A DNA stretch of 64,000 bases, from NCBI GenBank assembly GCA_000163695.1, contig GG774889.1:235670-299669 (forward strand). Reading direction: 5' to 3'. This DNA comes from Bacteroidetes oral taxon 274 str. F0058. Lineage in GTDB: Bacteria > Bacteroidota > Bacteroidia > Bacteroidales > Paludibacteraceae. The position numbers were made by a program, and so were the translations under genes. Below the pieces are notes generated by a model. That model did not search any database. It was given only the letters and a program-made list of their open reading frames with translations, and was not told the origin of the DNA. Within the stretch, counting starts at the first letter, position 1. Each line of letters opens with the position of its first letter. This document shows positions 42,186 through 49,359 of the stretch, one piece after another.

Positions 42186-43112
42186 GTGACGTCTCGAACA
42201 AACCTCATAACGATATTAGGCCCTACCGCCTGCGGAAAAACGGCTTTGGCTACCCGTCTGGCAGCTCGCATAGGTGGGCAAATCATCAGTGCCGACTCGC
42301 GTCAAGTGTATCGGGGTATGGATATCGGTACGGGGAAAGATATAGACGAATATACGGTCGACGGCAGAGATATTCCGTATCATTTGGTAGATATCGTAGA
42401 TGCCGGGTATAAATACAATCTGTATGAGTATCTACGCGATTTCGGCAGTGCTTTGGAGCGGGTTATCGCCGAAGGCGACCGCCCGGTACTCTGTGGAGGT
42501 ACGGGGCTGTACATAGAAGCCGTACTGAAAGGCTACAATATGGTAGAAGTGCCTGTCAGTAAGCAGCTGAGAGCATCGCTGCAAGGTAAATCGTTGGAAG
42601 AGCTGCGGCGTATTCTGTCGGGCTACAAATCTCTACACAACACCACCGATACGTCGACTATCGACAGGGCTGTACGAGCCATAGAGATAGCCGACTATTA
42701 CAGGCAAAACGATATTGTTTATTGCAAGATGAATACGAAGATAAACCCTATCTTATTCGGTATCGATATAGACCGCGACGAACGTCGGCGACGCATATCG
42801 CAGCGGTTGCAATCGCGACTCGACGAGGGTATGGCTGACGAAGTACGTAACCTCTTGGATAGCGGCATATCGCCCGAAGACCTTATGTATTACGGGTTGG
42901 AATACAAATATTTGACCCAATATGTCGTGGGAGATATTTCGTATGACGAGATGTTTGTATCGTTACAGACTGCCATACACCGTTTTGCCAAACGGCAGAT
43001 GACTTGGTTCAGAGGTATGGAGAAACGAGGATTCGTCATACGTTGGCTGCCATACGATATGCCCGATACCGAGAAAACGGACGAAATAATATCGGTGATA
43101 AGTCGTTTGTAG
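42186..43112 (+). CDS. miaA: tRNA dimethylallyltransferase
   Basis: 308 residues. The P-loop ILGPTACGKTALA, SADSRQVYRGMDIGTGK, HLVDIVDAGYKYNLYEY, VLCGGTGLYIEAVL and the C-terminal KRQMTWFRG motif identify MiaA. It adds a dimethylallyl group to A37 of tRNAs reading UNN codons. The start is a GTG: an in-frame TAA lies two codons upstream and the P-loop is only ten residues in, so no other start fits. The nearest promoter-like element upstream (TAACTTCG, 42119-42126) is one base off the TAnnTTTG consensus. Confidence 0.96.
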   Translation: MTSRTNLITILGPTACGKTALATRLAARIGGQIISADSRQVYRGMDIGTGKDIDEYTVDGRDIPYHLVDIVDAGYKYNLYEYLRDFGSALERVIAEGDRPVLCGGTGLYIEAVLKGYNMVEVPVSKQLRASLQGKSLEELRRILSGYKSLHNTTDTSTIDRAVRAIEIADYYRQNDIVYCKMNTKINPILFGIDIDRDERRRRISQRLQSRLDEGMADEVRNLLDSGISPEDLMYYGLEYKYLTQYVVGDISYDEMFVSLQTAIHRFAKRQMTWFRGMEKRGFVIRWLPYDMPDTEKTDEIISVISRL

Positions 43113-43149
43113 ATAAGAAGTTGTTTGTATAGGATTAGAGTGATATGAT

Positions 43150-43773
43150 ATGGCAAAAAATAAATTTTACGTAGTCTGGCGAGGTAGGCGTTGTGGTATT
43201 TTCGACAATTGGGACGATTGTAAGGCTCAGATAGATAAGTTCGAAGGGGCTGTGTATAAAGGCTTTGCTACATACAGTCAGGCAGAGGAGGCTTTCGACG
43301 GCGGCGTACCGAACTTCCGACGGACAAAAGAGACCAATGAGAAGAGCCGTAATACTGCCGACTATCCGCCTACGATACGGGGAATTGCCGTCGATGCCGC
43401 TTGCAGCGGTAATCCCGGGCAGATGGAGTATCGGGGGGTATGGATAGGCAGCGGCAAAGAGATATTTCACAGTAAGGTGTATCCCGAGGCAACCAACAAT
43501 ATAGGTGAGTTTCTGGCTCTGGTGCATATCTTGGCTCTGTCGAAACAAGAGGGCTGGCACTACGATATATATTCCGATAGCCGCAATGCCATACTATGGG
43601 TGCAGCAGGGACGATGCAAAACCAAGCTTACTCCTAATAGCCGCAATGCAGAGATATTCGAACTAATAAGGCGAGCCGAGAAGTGGCTGGCAAACAACTC
43701 TCCGACTAACCGCATAATAAAGTGGGAAACAGACCTATGGGGCGAAATCCCCGCCGATTTTGGGCGTAAGTGA
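43150..43773 (+). CDS. rnhA: Ribonuclease H with N-terminal hybrid-binding domain
   Basis: 207 residues. The N-terminal 45 residues (KFYVVWRGRRCGIFDNWDDC, GAVYKGFATYSQAEEAF) form the RNA-DNA hybrid-binding (viroplasmin-like) domain of eukaryotic-type RNase H1. The catalytic domain has IAVDAACSGNPG (first Asp), NNIGEFLALVHIL (Glu), IYSDSRNAILWV (Asp) and a C-terminal ETDLWGEIPADF. It removes RNA from RNA-DNA hybrids. It follows miaA by 37 bases, probably in the same transcript, and converges on the GT2 gene with 38 bases between stops. Confidence 0.95.
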   Translation: MAKNKFYVVWRGRRCGIFDNWDDCKAQIDKFEGAVYKGFATYSQAEEAFDGGVPNFRRTKETNEKSRNTADYPPTIRGIAVDAACSGNPGQMEYRGVWIGSGKEIFHSKVYPEATNNIGEFLALVHILALSKQEGWHYDIYSDSRNAILWVQQGRCKTKLTPNSRNAEIFELIRRAEKWLANNSPTNRIIKWETDLWGEIPADFGRK

Positions 43774-43811
43774 GTCTCTCGGCTGCTATACCGTAGCGAA
43801 CGAAGTAGCGA

Positions 43812-44978
43812 TTATACCGAGCGAGGCTGACTTTTGTCGTTGTTTTTTCCGTTGGTTATCAGCAGACAAAAGGATATTATTGGCAACAGAATATCGAATA
43901 TCGGTATCGCCAAAACGTGTTTTGACGTGTTTAATATTTTGGCTGTCTTGTTGATGGTAGACAATTGTTTTATGTATCTGATTATCAGTAGTAGAGCAGC
44001 AAAGGCTATTAGATAAATATTGAATGTAAGGGCGGCAGGTATCAACGAGAGGTAGAAAAGATAACGGCTGACCGCTTCCATACCTATCCTCCGACGGCTA
44101 TCGGTGGAGTAGAGAGCCGAGGCTCTGAGATGACGTTTTTTTTGCAGACACCATTTGGCGAAGGTTTTCTCGGGCACAGACATAGTCTTGCTATTTGCTT
44201 TACAGGATATTGCCGTATTTGTACGGTTGCCTGCTTTGTTTATGAGCAGGTCGTCGTCGCCTGAGGCAATGTGCAGATGTCCGGCAAAGCCTTTGTTTCG
44301 GTAGAATGTCGAACGTTTGTACATCAGATTGCGACCTACGCCCATATATGGCTTGCCTGCATAGGCGAAGCCGAAATACTGCATCGCAATGAATAGCGTA
44401 TCGTACGATATTAGTCGGTTGATAAAGCTTTTTTCTTTCATATAGTCGCCGAAACCGATTACGAACTCGGTATCGGCAGTCATATTCTGTACCATCAGGC
44501 TTATCCAATCTTCCGAGACAGGGTAGCAGTCGGCGTCGGTGAAGAGCAACAGCTCGTTTTTGGCGGCTTTTATCCCTATGGTTATAGCGAGTTTTTTACG
44601 ACTTATTATGTTTGTACCTGTCGGTATGTTGGTTACATACAGGTTGGTGTATTTCTGTTGCAAAGCACTCAGTACAATGTCGGTATTGTCTTCTGAGCCG
44701 TCGTTTACGAGTATCACCTCGAAGTTCGGGTATCTCTGTTCCAGTACCTTAGGCAAAAAATTACTGAGATTCTCCGCCTCGTTGCGGGCACAGATAATCA
44801 CCGAAACAGGAGGCTGTGCGAAGTTAAATATAGTTCTGCCCTGCTTGTCTTTGCGGTTTTTGCTGATAACCCCCGAGAAGTAATGTGAATAGTAATATAA
44901 CTGTATTGCAAAAAATAGAAATACAACGCCGCCAAGTACCGCTGCGACAATGTCTAAATCCTGAAAATATATATCCAT
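43812..44978 (-). CDS. Membrane-bound glycosyltransferase family 2
   Basis: 388 residues. One N-terminal span (VAAVLGGVVFLFFAIQLYYY) precedes a GT-A catalytic domain with VSVIICARNEAENL, VILVNDGSEDNT, LLFTDADCYP (DxD) and GDDDLLINKAG. Two or three C-terminal spans follow. This layout is typical of processive or lipid-linked GT2 enzymes of the inner membrane. The product cannot be inferred. It lies far from the polysaccharide operon at the left edge and has its own promoter 24 bases upstream, so it may serve another glycan. Confidence 0.93.
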   Translation of the reverse strand: MDIYFQDLDIVAAVLGGVVFLFFAIQLYYYSHYFSGVISKNRKDKQGRTIFNFAQPPVSVIICARNEAENLSNFLPKVLEQRYPNFEVILVNDGSEDNTDIVLSALQQKYTNLYVTNIPTGTNIISRKKLAITIGIKAAKNELLLFTDADCYPVSEDWISLMVQNMTADTEFVIGFGDYMKEKSFINRLISYDTLFIAMQYFGFAYAGKPYMGVGRNLMYKRSTFYRNKGFAGHLHIASGDDDLLINKAGNRTNTAISCKANSKTMSVPEKTFAKWCLQKKRHLRASALYSTDSRRRIGMEAVSRYLFYLSLIPAALTFNIYLIAFAALLLIIRYIKQLSTINKTAKILNTSKHVLAIPIFDILLPIISFCLLITNGKNNDKSQPRSV

Positions 44979-45001
44979 TGCTTCTATATTAAATTTTTGT
45001 G

Positions 45002-45009
45002 CAAAGATA
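45002..45009 (-). promoter_or_regulatory. -7 promoter element (TATCTTTG) of the GT2 gene
   Basis: The minus-strand TATCTTTG lies 24 bases before the GT2 ATG, just beyond the terminator of the small membrane-protein gene. Confidence 0.6.
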
Positions 45010-45029
45010 ACTTAAAAAAGCGACTTAAC

Positions 45030-45063
45030 AAAAAAGCCGACATACCGATGTTGCCGACTTTTA
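45030..45063 (-). terminator. Terminator after the 61-residue membrane protein gene
   Basis: On the minus strand an imperfect stem AAAAGTCGGC..ACAT / ATGTCGGCTTTT with a bulge is followed by T, 42 bases past the stop at 45105. Confidence 0.65.
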
Positions 45064-45104
45064 AGTAACGATAGAACAAGTTTTATACTCGTTCGGTCTT
45101 GTTT

Positions 45105-45290
45105 TTATTGATGTTTCCTTATGAGGTTGTAGAAAAACATTACGACCGATACAGCGGTAGCCGTCATTCCTACAATCAGCAGAGACTGCGAGAGCACCCC
45201 GCCGTTGCCTACGATTTTCAGGAACGCTCCAAGGACTACTACAAGGGTACCTACGATGAACAGTATTGCAGGAAATCTAAAATTATTCAT
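45105..45290 (-). CDS. Small two-span membrane protein, unknown function
   Basis: 61 residues with two hydrophobic spans (FPAILFIVGTLVVVLGAFLKIV and SLLIVGMTATAVSVVMFFYNLI), separated by a Gly/Asn turn and ending in basic residues. I do not recognise a named family; the spans loosely recall the membrane part of gliding/secretion motor subunits but are too short to claim homology. It has its own promoter (111 bases upstream) and terminator, which supports a real gene. Confidence 0.65.
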   Translation of the reverse strand: MNNFRFPAILFIVGTLVVVLGAFLKIVGNGGVLSQSLLIVGMTATAVSVVMFFYNLIRKHQ

Positions 45291-45400
45291 AACTTAGAAA
45301 TGTATTTATAAAATTTTTTATTTTAATTATTTATAGTTGGCTGAATATTATGTTGTTATGTGACTTTATTTGAGCTCTCTTGATTTTATTTTTGAGACTG

Positions 45401-45408
45401 CAAAGGTA
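45401..45408 (-). promoter_or_regulatory. -7 promoter element (TACCTTTG)
   Basis: The minus-strand TACCTTTG lies 111 bases before the ATG of the 61-residue protein gene and 72 bases past the stop of the last tandem lipoprotein gene. Confidence 0.5.
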
Positions 45409-45479
45409 ATGCTTTTTTGACTCTGCAAAAATTTTATTCGTTTTTTATTTAATCGCTTAATGGTCGAAGAATATTGCCT

Positions 45480-46001
45480 TTATTTTTTTACGATTGTCAT
45501 TCTTGCGTCTGTCGAGCCTCTTTTTTTGTATCCCTCTATCATTAATCTGCCATTGTAATAGACTTCGTCAATAAAATGAAGCCCTCCGTGGTGATAGATA
45601 TTGGTAACGATAGTGTCTAAATCGTTGTGTTTCCAGCGAATATAAGACGTAACAGACGAAGTTCGTGTTACCATCAATTCAGGATGTTTTGTTGTGGCAT
45701 CTGTTGCATAAAAACATAAAAATTTGTCCTGCTCCCAGAAAGAGAACCCTTTTCCCTTATTAGATTCGATGTCATAATTGTTTTCTGCTGCGATAGTATC
45801 TCCGTTTGCAAGCCGTCTGTATATCTTGATAGAGTCTATATTAATAGCATTTTTTGTGTTGCTGTCGAACATATTTTTCCCTTCGCTATTTACAACCTTA
45901 ATAATGATTTCGTCATCTATCTGTGTCCCGGTGTATTCGCACGAGCTATTGGCAAGGGAAAATATTACCGCTAATACCGTTATACCTATTTTTGCTTTCA
46001 T
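45480..46001 (-). CDS. Tandem lipoprotein paralogue, copy 3
   Basis: 173 residues, nearly identical to the two upstream copies. The signal peptide KIGITVLAVIFSLANSSC ends in a relaxed lipobox. The mature part is predicted beta-rich, with conserved IIIKVVNSEGKNMFDS, SIKIYRRLANGDTIAAE and YIRWKHNDLDTIVTNIYHHG. Differences from the other copies cluster around residues 90-120, where it has HPELMVTRTSSV. Its C-terminus ends VKK, while the others end DR. I do not recognise the family. It is the last gene of the C10-protease unit and could be an inhibitor, adaptor or substrate of the protease; that is inference from position. Confidence 0.85.
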   Translation of the reverse strand: MKAKIGITVLAVIFSLANSSCEYTGTQIDDEIIIKVVNSEGKNMFDSNTKNAINIDSIKIYRRLANGDTIAAENNYDIESNKGKGFSFWEQDKFLCFYATDATTKHPELMVTRTSSVTSYIRWKHNDLDTIVTNIYHHGGLHFIDEVYYNGRLMIEGYKKRGSTDARMTIVKK

Positions 46002-46005
46002 ATTA

Positions 46006-46530
46006 TTATCTGTCTTTTACGATTGTCATTGCGGCATAGCTTGAGCCTCTTTTTTTGTATCCTTCTATCATTAGTTTTCCATTGTAATAGACTTCGTCAA
46101 TAAAATGAAGTCCTCCGTGATGGTAGATATTGGTAACGATAGTATCTAAATCGTTGTGTTTCCAGCGAATATACGACGTGATAGACGAAGCTTCCGTTAT
46201 TCTCAACTCAATATGTTTTGTCGTGGCATCTGTTGCATAAAAACGTAAAAATTTGTCCTGCTCCCAGAAAGAGAACCCTTTTCCCTTATTAGCTTCGATG
46301 TCATAATTATTTTCTGCTGCGATAGTATCTCCGTTTGCAAGCCGTCTGTATATCTTGATAGAGTCTATATTAATAGCATTTTTTGTGTTGCTGTCGAACA
46401 TATTTTTCCCTTCGCTATTTACAACCTTGATAATAACTTTGTCATCTATCCGTGTCCCGGTGTATTCGCACGAGTTATTGGCAAGGGTAAATATTACCGC
46501 TAATACCGTTATACCTATTTTTGCTTTCAT
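46006..46530 (-). CDS. Tandem lipoprotein paralogue, copy 2
   Basis: 174 residues, the middle copy. The signal peptide ends LANNSC. The mature domain shares FDSNTKNAINIDSIKIYRRL and GFSFWEQDKFLRFYATDATT with copy 3, but has its own segment HIELRITEASSITSY and a distinct GSSYAAMTIVKDR end where copies 1 and 3 share GSTDARMTI. Synonymous and replacement differences are few, so duplication is recent or copies are homogenised. It lies 4 bases from each neighbour. Function is unknown; see copies 1 and 3. Confidence 0.85.
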   Translation of the reverse strand: MKAKIGITVLAVIFTLANNSCEYTGTRIDDKVIIKVVNSEGKNMFDSNTKNAINIDSIKIYRRLANGDTIAAENNYDIEANKGKGFSFWEQDKFLRFYATDATTKHIELRITEASSITSYIRWKHNDLDTIVTNIYHHGGLHFIDEVYYNGKLMIEGYKKRGSSYAAMTIVKDR

Positions 46531-46534
46531 ATTA

Positions 46535-47062
46535 TTATCTGTCTTTTATGATTGTCATTCTTGCGTCTGTCGAACCTCTTTTTTTGTATCCCTCTATCAT
46601 TAATCTACCATTGTAATAGACTTCGTCAATAAAATGAAGCCCTCCGTGATGGTAGATATTAGCAACGATAGTATCAAAATCGTTGTGTTTCCAGCGAATA
46701 TAAGACGTAACAGACGAAGCTTCCGTTATTTTCAATTCAGGATGTTTTGTCGTGGAAGCTGCTGCATAAAAACGTAAAAATTTACGCTGTTCCGAAAAAG
46801 AAAATCCTTTTTTTCCTTTATTAGCCTCAATGTCATAATCATTTTCTGCTGCGATGGTATCTCCGTTTGCAAGCCGTCTGTATATCCTGATAGAGTCTAT
46901 ATTAATGGCATTTTTTGTGGTGCTCTCGAACATATTTTTCCCTTCGCTATTTACAACCTTAATAATAACTTGACTATCTAACCGTGTTCCCGTGTATTCG
47001 CACGAGTTATTGGCAAGGGTAAATATTACCGCTAATACCGTTATACCTATTTTTGCTTTCAT
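46535..47062 (-). CDS. Tandem lipoprotein paralogue, copy 1
   Basis: 175 residues, the copy nearest the protease and the most divergent. Beyond the shared signal peptide and core it has FESTTKNAIN, ANKGKKGFSFSEQRKFLRFYAAAS and HPELKITEASSV. It starts 41 bases after the C10 protease stop on the same strand, with no terminator between, so it should be co-transcribed. Small secreted inhibitors encoded beside C10 proteases are known in Streptococcus and Bacteroides. This protein is longer and not recognisably one of them, so the pairing is a hypothesis. Confidence 0.85.
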   Translation of the reverse strand: MKAKIGITVLAVIFTLANNSCEYTGTRLDSQVIIKVVNSEGKNMFESTTKNAINIDSIRIYRRLANGDTIAAENDYDIEANKGKKGFSFSEQRKFLRFYAAASTTKHPELKITEASSVTSYIRWKHNDFDTIVANIYHHGGLHFIDEVYYNGRLMIEGYKKRGSTDARMTIIKDR

Positions 47063-47103
47063 ATTATTACTCCTTATTTTTTGTTAGTTAAAATTTATTG
47101 ATT

Positions 47104-48471
47104 TTATGGGTGAATATCAATTACATACCTTTGTGTATGGCAATAATTATGTTTGTCTTCTATTACAAACTTATATTTGTATGAACCGTTCTCCAAATAT
47201 CGAGATATATAAACCCAACGGTCATCAGTTCTTTTCCATCCGAAATTGATATGCAGGTAGTCGGCAGGCAGATTTTGCCGAAGTTTACCTTCGCAGTCTA
47301 TGCGTCTGCCTGCTATCATACGTTTATATCCGTCTATCACGAATGCGTGTCCATTCTTTATATCGCCCTTCCAGAAGATTTTTTGCTTTTCCCCTCCTCT
47401 GTTGGCACCTTTCGGAGGTAACCCGCACATAAACACGGGACGTCTGTTGGCAACTATCTCGTTTTTTATACTCGGGTAGTCGAAGCCTACACTCAATTTC
47501 ATCTTTTTGTTGTACCCGAACTTGAATTTAAGAATGTGTACAGCCTCCTCCGGAAACATAAATGTACCGTCATTGGAGCTAAAAATAACTTTTACACTGA
47601 AGTATATGTCAGCCAATAGACCGGCAACAGCTTTTTCGCCTTCCGTCATATCTTCGTACTCTCCGTCACATTCATCGGGCATTATATCCCAGTCATAACG
47701 CTTGGGGTATTTGTGGTATCTCATTATCTGAGCCATAGCTACCGCTACGCAGCCCGTAGCGAATTTTTTTTGGAAAAGGGGATGTTTTGTATAACAATTA
47801 TATGGTTTCCCTTGTTCCCAATGTGTCTGTATTAGCGGACCTACTTGGAATAGGACGGTGTCGGGCAGACGTTTTTTTGCAGGTTGTCCTTCGCAAGGGT
47901 CGTGGTAGGAGTCTTCCGGCTTTTCGCATTCTGTTAGGACTACCCACTTCATAGGGTCGTAGTCCTTCCACGAGTGTCCGCTGAGATCGCCTGCCGATAG
48001 TCGCATTTGGTCACTACTGAAGTCCTGTGCTATTAATTTATTGACAGCGATAGCTTCATTTATCATACAGCTGAATGGGTCTGTGCCCTCGTCTGTCTGA
48101 GGCGAGTAATACCCCGTAGTAGAGAAAGAGTATATGGGAGCATTCCTTATATCTGCTGTAAGTATCACATTGCCACGAGGCGAGAAGTTAACGGCATACA
48201 TACATACCTTACCGTTTTCGTCGGTTATCGGTATTACCTCTTTTATAGTGGCGTTTGCGAGGTCTTTGTCCATAGAGCCGATGAAGTGTTTGGCTACATC
48301 CTTTGCCATTTCGGGTGTAACCTGACATTTTCTATCCAGAGCCAAAGAGTTTAGTTTTTGTTTGGCTTCCTGAGTGTCCTCAGGTTTACTGACCATTGTT
48401 GCCTTGTCTGTACACGAGGCGAACAGCATCACTCCTACAAGGAGACTAAAAAAGTACGTGTGTTTTTTCAT
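47104..48471 (-). CDS. C10-family (streptopain-like) cysteine protease lipoprotein
   Basis: 455 residues. The signal peptide ends MLFASC (lipidated Cys at 20). A propeptide of Spi/C10-inhibitor type covers about residues 50-180. The catalytic domain then has IQTHWEQGKPYN, KKFATGCVAVAMAQIMRYH (catalytic Cys241), KNGHAFVIDGYKR (catalytic His375) and INFGWKRTDD (Trp412). These match streptopain (SpeB), so the enzyme should be active after propeptide removal. It is periplasmic or surface-anchored. The C-terminus of about 40 residues beyond the Trp motif is short, with no adhesin or sorting domain. It is transcribed from a promoter 41 bases upstream and followed by three tandem lipoproteins; a Crp-family regulator lies just upstream. 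Confidence 0.93.
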   Translation of the reverse strand: MKKHTYFFSLLVGVMLFASCTDKATMVSKPEDTQEAKQKLNSLALDRKCQVTPEMAKDVAKHFIGSMDKDLANATIKEVIPITDENGKVCMYAVNFSPRGNVILTADIRNAPIYSFSTTGYYSPQTDEGTDPFSCMINEAIAVNKLIAQDFSSDQMRLSAGDLSGHSWKDYDPMKWVVLTECEKPEDSYHDPCEGQPAKKRLPDTVLFQVGPLIQTHWEQGKPYNCYTKHPLFQKKFATGCVAVAMAQIMRYHKYPKRYDWDIMPDECDGEYEDMTEGEKAVAGLLADIYFSVKVIFSSNDGTFMFPEEAVHILKFKFGYNKKMKLSVGFDYPSIKNEIVANRRPVFMCGLPPKGANRGGEKQKIFWKGDIKNGHAFVIDGYKRMIAGRRIDCEGKLRQNLPADYLHINFGWKRTDDRWVYISRYLENGSYKYKFVIEDKHNYCHTQRYVIDIHP

Positions 48472-48511
48472 ATTGAAAATTTTAGTTAATTAAAATAATT
48501 TATATTTTCTG

Positions 48512-48519
48512 CAAAGGTA
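48512..48519 (-). promoter_or_regulatory. -7 promoter element (TACCTTTG) of the C10 protease unit
   Basis: The minus-strand TACCTTTG lies 41 bases before the protease ATG, in the 100-base gap behind the Crp-family gene. Confidence 0.6.
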
Positions 48520-48571
48520 GTACTTTTATTGTCTCGATTTTTTAAAATATTTTAAAAAAAACGACAGTGTA

Positions 48572-49153
48572 TCAGTGCTTTTTGAGGTCGAGTATATACT
48601 CTCGTCGTACATTGCTAAGCCTCTGTTGCGTGATGCCGAGGTACGAGGCTATGTGCCCGAGCGGAGAGCGTTGCAGAATGTCCGGATACTCATTCATCAG
48701 ATGCAGGTATCGCTCTTTTGCCGAATTGAATTGCAGTCCGTATATTTTGTCGTTGGTCTTGCGTATATTACGGCTGAATTCTTTCAGTATAAAATGGTAT
48801 ATCTTGGGGTTACGGTCGGCTAACTGCCGTAGCTTGTCGAATTGCGTTACTCGCATACAGCATTTTTCGAGAGTCTGGATATCGAATATATTGTCTCGTT
48901 CCAGAAATACTACCTCCGTAGAGAGGTAAAACGTCCCCTCTCCATAGAAGAAGTGCGTTATATCTTTGCTGCCTTTCCTGTAACAAGTGCGAGCCAGTCC
49001 GTTCTCGAAGAAAATGACGTTATGCGAGTGGTTGCCTTGTTTTATCAGGAGTTTGTCTTTAGGCTCTTCTCTGTATTCGAAGACACTGCAAAACATCGAG
49101 GCAACCTCTCGGTCGTATTCGAATTCAGACAAAATGTAATCGTATAGATTCAT
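48572..49153 (-). CDS. Crp/Fnr-family transcriptional regulator
   Basis: 193 residues from the ATG at 49153; the longer frame adds nine hydrophobic residues overlapping the promoter. The N-terminal cyclic-nucleotide-binding-like beta roll (LLIKQGNHSHNVIFFENGLA) is followed by a dimerisation helix and a C-terminal helix-turn-helix (GHIASYLGITQQRLSNVRREY). It lacks the cysteine set of Fnr oxygen sensors and the full cAMP-binding motif, so the ligand is unknown. The next gene downstream on the same strand is the C10 protease, 100 bases away with its own promoter, making local regulation plausible. Confidence 0.92.
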   Translation of the reverse strand: MNLYDYILSEFEYDREVASMFCSVFEYREEPKDKLLIKQGNHSHNVIFFENGLARTCYRKGSKDITHFFYGEGTFYLSTEVVFLERDNIFDIQTLEKCCMRVTQFDKLRQLADRNPKIYHFILKEFSRNIRKTNDKIYGLQFNSAKERYLHLMNEYPDILQRSPLGHIASYLGITQQRLSNVRREYILDLKKH

Positions 49154-49177
49154 AACCAACAATATTATTATACACCA

Positions 49178-49185
49178 CAAAGATA
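49178..49185 (-). promoter_or_regulatory. -7 promoter element (TATCTTTG) of the Crp-family gene
   Basis: The minus-strand TATCTTTG lies 25 bases before the ATG at 49153, which rules out the longer reading frame. Confidence 0.6.
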
Positions 49186-49289
49186 ATAAATATTATTGAT
49201 AATTACATACTTTCGGTTTCTAAGCGGATTTGTCTTAGGATTTTGCCCGACGCGAGTTTTTTCGAGATAAGTGTTTACTCTTAGGACAA

Positions 49290-49326
49290 AGTAAGATTAA
49301 ACGACACCAGTCTTACTTTTTTTAAA
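49290..49326 (-). terminator. Possible terminator after ftsI
   Basis: AAGTAAGA and TCTTACTT form an 8-bp stem 35 bases past the ftsI stop. On the minus strand the following T-run is short, so the call is weak. Confidence 0.4.
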
Positions 49327-49359
49327 GCTTCAATATTATGATGAAATCACTTAGGCGGC

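Larger units (their letters stand above)
45480..47062 (-). repeat. Three tandem gene-length repeats (about 530 bp each)
   Basis: Three consecutive lipoprotein genes with start-to-start distances of 532 and 529 bases are highly similar at DNA level over their whole length, including signal peptides and 3' ends. The intergenic gaps are only 4 bases. Shared variants switch partners between copies, a mosaic pattern expected of gene conversion. Confidence 0.9.
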
